Shown: piece after piece, positions 15,344 to 18,145 of the stretch
Layout of the letters: each line of letters starts with the position of its first letter
Numbering within the stretch: the stretch's first letter is position 1
Assembly (NCBI GenBank): GCA_027023165.1
Contig: JALVWX010000016.1
Coordinates: 1 to 18,145, forward strand
Direction: 5' to 3'
DNA length: 18,145 nucleotides
Source: Thermococcus sp.
GTDB lineage: Archaea; Methanobacteriota_B; Thermococci; Thermococcales; Thermococcaceae
Translations under genes and position numbers: made by a program
The notes under the pieces: model-generated
Seen by the model: only the letters and a program-made list of their open reading frames with translations
Told to the model about the DNA's origin: nothing
The model's database searches: none

Positions 15344-16891
15344 ATGGAGAACGCCGGAAGAATCCTCCTCGTCACCGGCAGGCTCGCCGAGCCGCTCGTC
15401 AGGAAGTACAGTAAGGGTTGCGACGTCTTCGTTACCCCTGTGAGCGTCGCGGCCTTCCTCACGCCGGAGCTTATCGCCCGCTACCTCAAAAAGGCGGGAA
15501 TCCGGAGTGAGGACTACGACCTGGTTCTAATCCCCGGCCTCGTTCGTGGCTCCGCTCAAATCATCGAGGACGAGCTTGGAATCCCGGCATTCAAAGGGCC
15601 GAGGAACGCGATGGACATACCGCAGGTTCTCAAGGCCTTAGGAGAGGGCTTCAAGCTGAGCAAGGAAAAGCCAGCCGACGACCTCTTCTCGGTCGGCGCT
15701 CTCAAGAAGGTGGAGGACATAAGGAACAGAACGCGGAACAAGCGCTACATTGAGAAATCCCTCAAAAAACCCTGGAACGTTCTCATTGGGAACCTGCCAG
15801 CTGGAAGGGACTTTCCGGCCCGGATTCTCGGCGAGGTCGTCGATGCTCCGAAGCTGGGCGTAGAAAAGACGGTCGAGAAAACCATCTACTACCTCCGCGA
15901 GGGAGCTGATGTAATCGACATCGGCATGGTTGCCGGGGAGACCAACCTCCACTTCATCGAGGAAATACCGGAAATCCGCGAGAGGCTGAAGGAGAAAGGC
16001 TTCGACGTTCCAATAAGCATAGACTCGCTCAATACCACCGAAATCAAGAAGGCCTTGGACTACGCGGACCTCTTCCTCAGCGTCGATGGGGGAAACGTTG
16101 AGGAACTCGTGACGGAGAAGCCGGTCGTTCTAATCCCGACGAACCAGAAGGAGGGCTTCTTCCCAACGAAGCCGAGCGAGCGCGTCGAGTTCCTTGAGAG
16201 ACTGAAGGAGAAGGCCTTTGATTTGGGATACAAGATGGTTATCCCCGACCTAATCCTAGAGCACGTGCCCCACCTGGCACGCTCCATCACGGCTTTCCAG
16301 CTCTACCGTGAGAGGAACCCCGATGACATGCTTTTAGCGGGCATTGGGAACGTCGTGGAGCTTTACGACGCCGACAGCGTTGGCATGAACGCTTTGCTGG
16401 CCGGAATAGCGAAGGAGCTTTCAATAAACCTCCTCCTTACAACAGAGGTGAGCACTAAGGCGAGAGGCTCGGTGAGGGAGCTGAGGAGAGCGATAGACAT
16501 GAACCTCTTTGAGATGCCAAAGGATTTGGGCTTCGACCTCCTGATTCTTAAGGAGAAGCGGGCGAGCGAATGGCGGTTCGAGCCTGCTGAAAAGGTCATC
16601 GAAGCTGAGGAAAGGCCAGTCGAGCTTGAGCCAATTTACTTCCGGATCTGGGTTGAGAACGGGAAAATCTGGGTGAACGCCCACCGCGGGACTGAGGCCG
16701 TTCTTACGATAGTGGGCGACGAGCCGAACGCGATAATCGACACCATCTTGGAGCACTTTGAGATAAGCCCGAGGCACACCTTCTATCTCGGCCGGGAGCT
16801 TGAGAGGGCTAAGACAGCCTTAAAGCTGAGGCGGAGCTATGTCCAGGAGGTTGAGCTTTTCGGGGAGTTTTATTCTGAGGAGAAGCGCTGA
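15344..16891 (+). CDS. Dihydropteroate-synthase-like protein (DUF6513-DHPS-DUF4346)
   Basis: Three-part archaeal protein of 515 residues related to TIGR00284. The N-terminal domain (about 1-130) starts RILLVTGRLAEPLV. A TIM barrel like dihydropteroate synthase (about 145-400) follows, with EGADVIDIGMVAGETN (186-201, equivalent to the DIGxxST motif), ISIDSLNTTEI (224-234), LFLSVDGGN (243-251), a Lys-rich Arg/Lys segment, and STKARGSVREL (370-380, near the SxR phosphate site). A C-terminal domain (about 425-515) carries the conserved IWVNAHRGTEAV. Homologues in methanogens are linked to pterin or methyl-pterin chemistry; the reaction in Thermococcales is not settled. The ATG has GGAGGT at 15332-15337. 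It stands divergent from herA, and the neighbours give no pathway. Confidence 0.83.
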   Translation: MENAGRILLVTGRLAEPLVRKYSKGCDVFVTPVSVAAFLTPELIARYLKKAGIRSEDYDLVLIPGLVRGSAQIIEDELGIPAFKGPRNAMDIPQVLKALGEGFKLSKEKPADDLFSVGALKKVEDIRNRTRNKRYIEKSLKKPWNVLIGNLPAGRDFPARILGEVVDAPKLGVEKTVEKTIYYLREGADVIDIGMVAGETNLHFIEEIPEIRERLKEKGFDVPISIDSLNTTEIKKALDYADLFLSVDGGNVEELVTEKPVVLIPTNQKEGFFPTKPSERVEFLERLKEKAFDLGYKMVIPDLILEHVPHLARSITAFQLYRERNPDDMLLAGIGNVVELYDADSVGMNALLAGIAKELSINLLLTTEVSTKARGSVRELRRAIDMNLFEMPKDLGFDLLILKEKRASEWRFEPAEKVIEAEERPVELEPIYFRIWVENGKIWVNAHRGTEAVLTIVGDEPNAIIDTILEHFEISPRHTFYLGRELERAKTALKLRRSYVQEVELFGEFYSEEKR

Positions 16892-16937
16892 TCAAGGGTT
16901 CTTCCCGATATGAACCGACCCGGAAATGCCAATCTCA

Positions 16938-16950
16938 AAACCGTAAAAGC
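16938..16950 (+). promoter_or_regulatory. Candidate TATA element of the nitroreductase gene
   Basis: AAACCGTAAAAGC, with core GTAAAAGCC, lies in the 94-base gap. Transcription would start near 16972, leaving a short leader with GGTGGTGA (16977-16984) before ATG 16986. The same TAAAAGCC ending occurs before the DHPS-like gene. It is a weak match to the TATA consensus. Confidence 0.35.
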
Positions 16951-16985
16951 CTTTTGGAGAAGGCCCAACATTCTACGGTGGTGAC

Positions 16986-17549
16986 ATGCGCGTCCTTGAG
17001 CTGGCGAAGAGGCGGAAGACCGTGAGGCAGTTTCTCCCCGACAAGCCGCCGAAGGAGGATATTCTAAAGGCGATAAAGGCCGCAAAGGAAGCCCCATCCG
17101 GGATGAACGCCCAGCCCTGGCGGTTCGTGGTGATCGACGACGACTGGCTGAAGGGTAAAATACGGGAGGCCTGCGAGGCCGAAGAGGAGAAGTTATACTC
17201 AAGGACAAAGGGCGACCTCATGGCCTGGCTGAACGCTAAGGGGTTCAGGCCGGAGAAGCCCTTCCTGAGCGAGGCACCCTACCTCATCCTCGTCTTCGGG
17301 CACACGAAGGCGCCATACTGGCTCCAATCGACGTGGATAGCCGTCGGATACTTGCTTCTTGCCCTTGAAGAACTCGGACTCGGCACGGTGACCTACACAC
17401 CGCCGAACCCCAAACCCATCGAGGAACTACTGAAGGTTCCTCCGGAGTACAAGCTCCAGACGATTCTGCCGGTCGGCTATCCAGCCGATCCAAAGCCGAA
17501 GTACGAGAGGAGGGAGCTGGAGGAAATTGTCAGCTTCAACGGCTTTTAG
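16986..17549 (+). CDS. Nitroreductase-family flavoprotein
   Basis: FMN-dependent oxidoreductase fold of 187 residues, the normal family size. The N-terminal ELAKRRKTVRQF segment (5-16) holds the basic residues that bind the FMN phosphate. SGMNAQPWRFVVI (38-50) is the conserved flavin-binding loop. A central helix near 118-132 (AVGYLLLALEELGLGT) carries the family GLG, and the C-terminal PVGYPADPKPKYERR (162-176) is the usual closing motif. It probably forms a homodimer with FMN at the interface and uses NAD(P)H; the substrate cannot be read. ATG 16986 has GGTGGTGA just upstream. It is a single gene, plus strand, ending in a 14-base tail-to-tail overlap with the HAD gene. Confidence 0.88.
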   Translation: MRVLELAKRRKTVRQFLPDKPPKEDILKAIKAAKEAPSGMNAQPWRFVVIDDDWLKGKIREACEAEEEKLYSRTKGDLMAWLNAKGFRPEKPFLSEAPYLILVFGHTKAPYWLQSTWIAVGYLLLALEELGLGTVTYTPPNPKPIEELLKVPPEYKLQTILPVGYPADPKPKYERRELEEIVSFNGF

Positions 17550-18145
17550 CTTCCTCTAACAGGGTCTCAACAAAGACCGAAACGTTCTCGACGTCCCTTC
17601 CGACCATAACGAAGTCAAAATCCCCGTATTTTCTCCGGTAGTTCTCGATAAAGAGCTCGTCGTTTAAGGTATCCCCAACGTAAACCCCTTTCTCGCCCCT
17701 AACAAGTCTCCACAGAAGGTCAGGGTTAGGTTTAAGGCCGAGTTCCCTCGTTACGGCTTTCTCAAAGCGGAAGCCGAGGATTTTCTCAGCGAGCCTAAGT
17801 TCAAGCTCGTTCCTTCCGGTTACAACGCCGATTTTGGTTATCCTTCCGAGTTCCTCAAGGAGTTCGGGACTTATCAGGGGTTTTTCCCGTTTCCAGAGGC
17901 CGGGAAAATCAAAGAGCCTGCCGGGATAGGCATTTCCGAGGTAAAACGTGTTGAAGACCCTCTCTATGCTCCCCCGGTGTATCTCGAAGCCAAACCTTTC
18001 CCGCACCCAGTTGATGCCTTCCCCCGGTGGAAACTCGTTGACAAGGTTCTCCAAGTCGCCGGAGAGGGAAAAGAGGATTAGCGCCTCGCTCACCTTGAAG
18101 TCATCACCGAACGACCCCTTTGAGCGGAGCTTTCTTATCAGTTCA
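17536..18145 (-). CDS. HAD-superfamily phosphatase, 5' end outside the window
   Basis: C-terminal 203 residues of a HAD-type hydrolase. Motif II is IGVVTGRNE (threonine in VVTG), motif III the lysine in LGLKPNPDLL, and motif IV GVYVGDTLNDELF (GDTxxD). A GTG at 18093 could look like a start, but the frame remains open to the window edge. The upstream codons read like coding sequence (ELIRKLRSKGSFGDDFK), and the essential N-terminal DxDGT motif is absent from the visible part. The true start is therefore beyond 18145 and the gene is merely cut by the window. It resembles the subfamily IA phosphatases with a helical cap (about residues 20-85 here). The substrate is unknown. Its TGA lies inside the nitroreductase 3' end. 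Confidence 0.85.
   Translation of the reverse strand, partial: ELIRKLRSKGSFGDDFKVSEALILFSLSGDLENLVNEFPPGEGINWVRERFGFEIHRGSIERVFNTFYLGNAYPGRLFDFPGLWKREKPLISPELLEELGRITKIGVVTGRNELELRLAEKILGFRFEKAVTRELGLKPNPDLLWRLVRGEKGVYVGDTLNDELFIENYRRKYGDFDFVMVGRDVENVSVFVETLLEEAKSR

Noticed and set aside
17536..18093. Complete 185-residue HAD protein starting at GTG 18093
   Set aside because: The frame is open past this codon to the window edge with coding-like sequence, and the first HAD motif is missing, so the gene is longer than this.

Overview
The window looks like a chromosomal segment of a hyperthermophilic euryarchaeon of the order Thermococcales, most likely Thermococcus. The evidence is the gene content (aIF1A, archaeal RNase HII, GyaR glyoxylate reductase, and the HerA-Mre11-Rad50-NurA operon), archaeal TATA-type promoters, strong GGAGGTGA-like ribosome binding sites, frequent GTG/TTG starts and a GC-rich background. 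Two core 60-base lines counted by hand gave 60 and 63 percent GC. The genus is an inference from composition and remembered relatives; no search was run.

Left part (1-5351): the 5' end of translation factor aIF1A (minus) and a small membrane protein (minus). These are followed by a plus-strand cluster of zinc/manganese-type ABC ATPase, its permease and RNase HII, joined by a 4-base overlap and a 4-base gap. A 421-residue Fe-S uracil-C5 RNA methyltransferase (minus) then diverges from glyoxylate reductase gyaR (plus).

Middle (5348-7500): an AT-rich block, 35 percent GC in each of two lines counted by hand, carrying two minus-strand genes. One is an OLD/RloA-like AAA_21 ATPase and the other a small TOPRIM-like protein. 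The stop codon of the second overlaps the gyaR stop codon. This is the accessory part of the window and the best candidate for an undescribed defence module of the ATPase plus TOPRIM type (related in design to OLD, PARIS and RloAB).

Right-centre (7509-15253): the DNA end-resection operon on the minus strand, read herA, mre11, rad50, nurA, then a DUF72 gene. The genes are fused by 4-14 base overlaps or a 9-base gap. HerA-NurA is the helicase-nuclease and Mre11-Rad50 the end-recognition nuclease and ATPase; together they produce 3' single strands for recombination. The AT-rich ATPase pair lies directly downstream on the same strand.

Right end (15344-18145): a three-domain dihydropteroate-synthase-like protein diverging from herA, a nitroreductase-family flavoprotein, and a convergent HAD-family phosphatase whose 5' end lies outside the window. 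No tRNA, rRNA, CRISPR array or transposon was seen, and no gene-free stretch exceeds about 145 bases.
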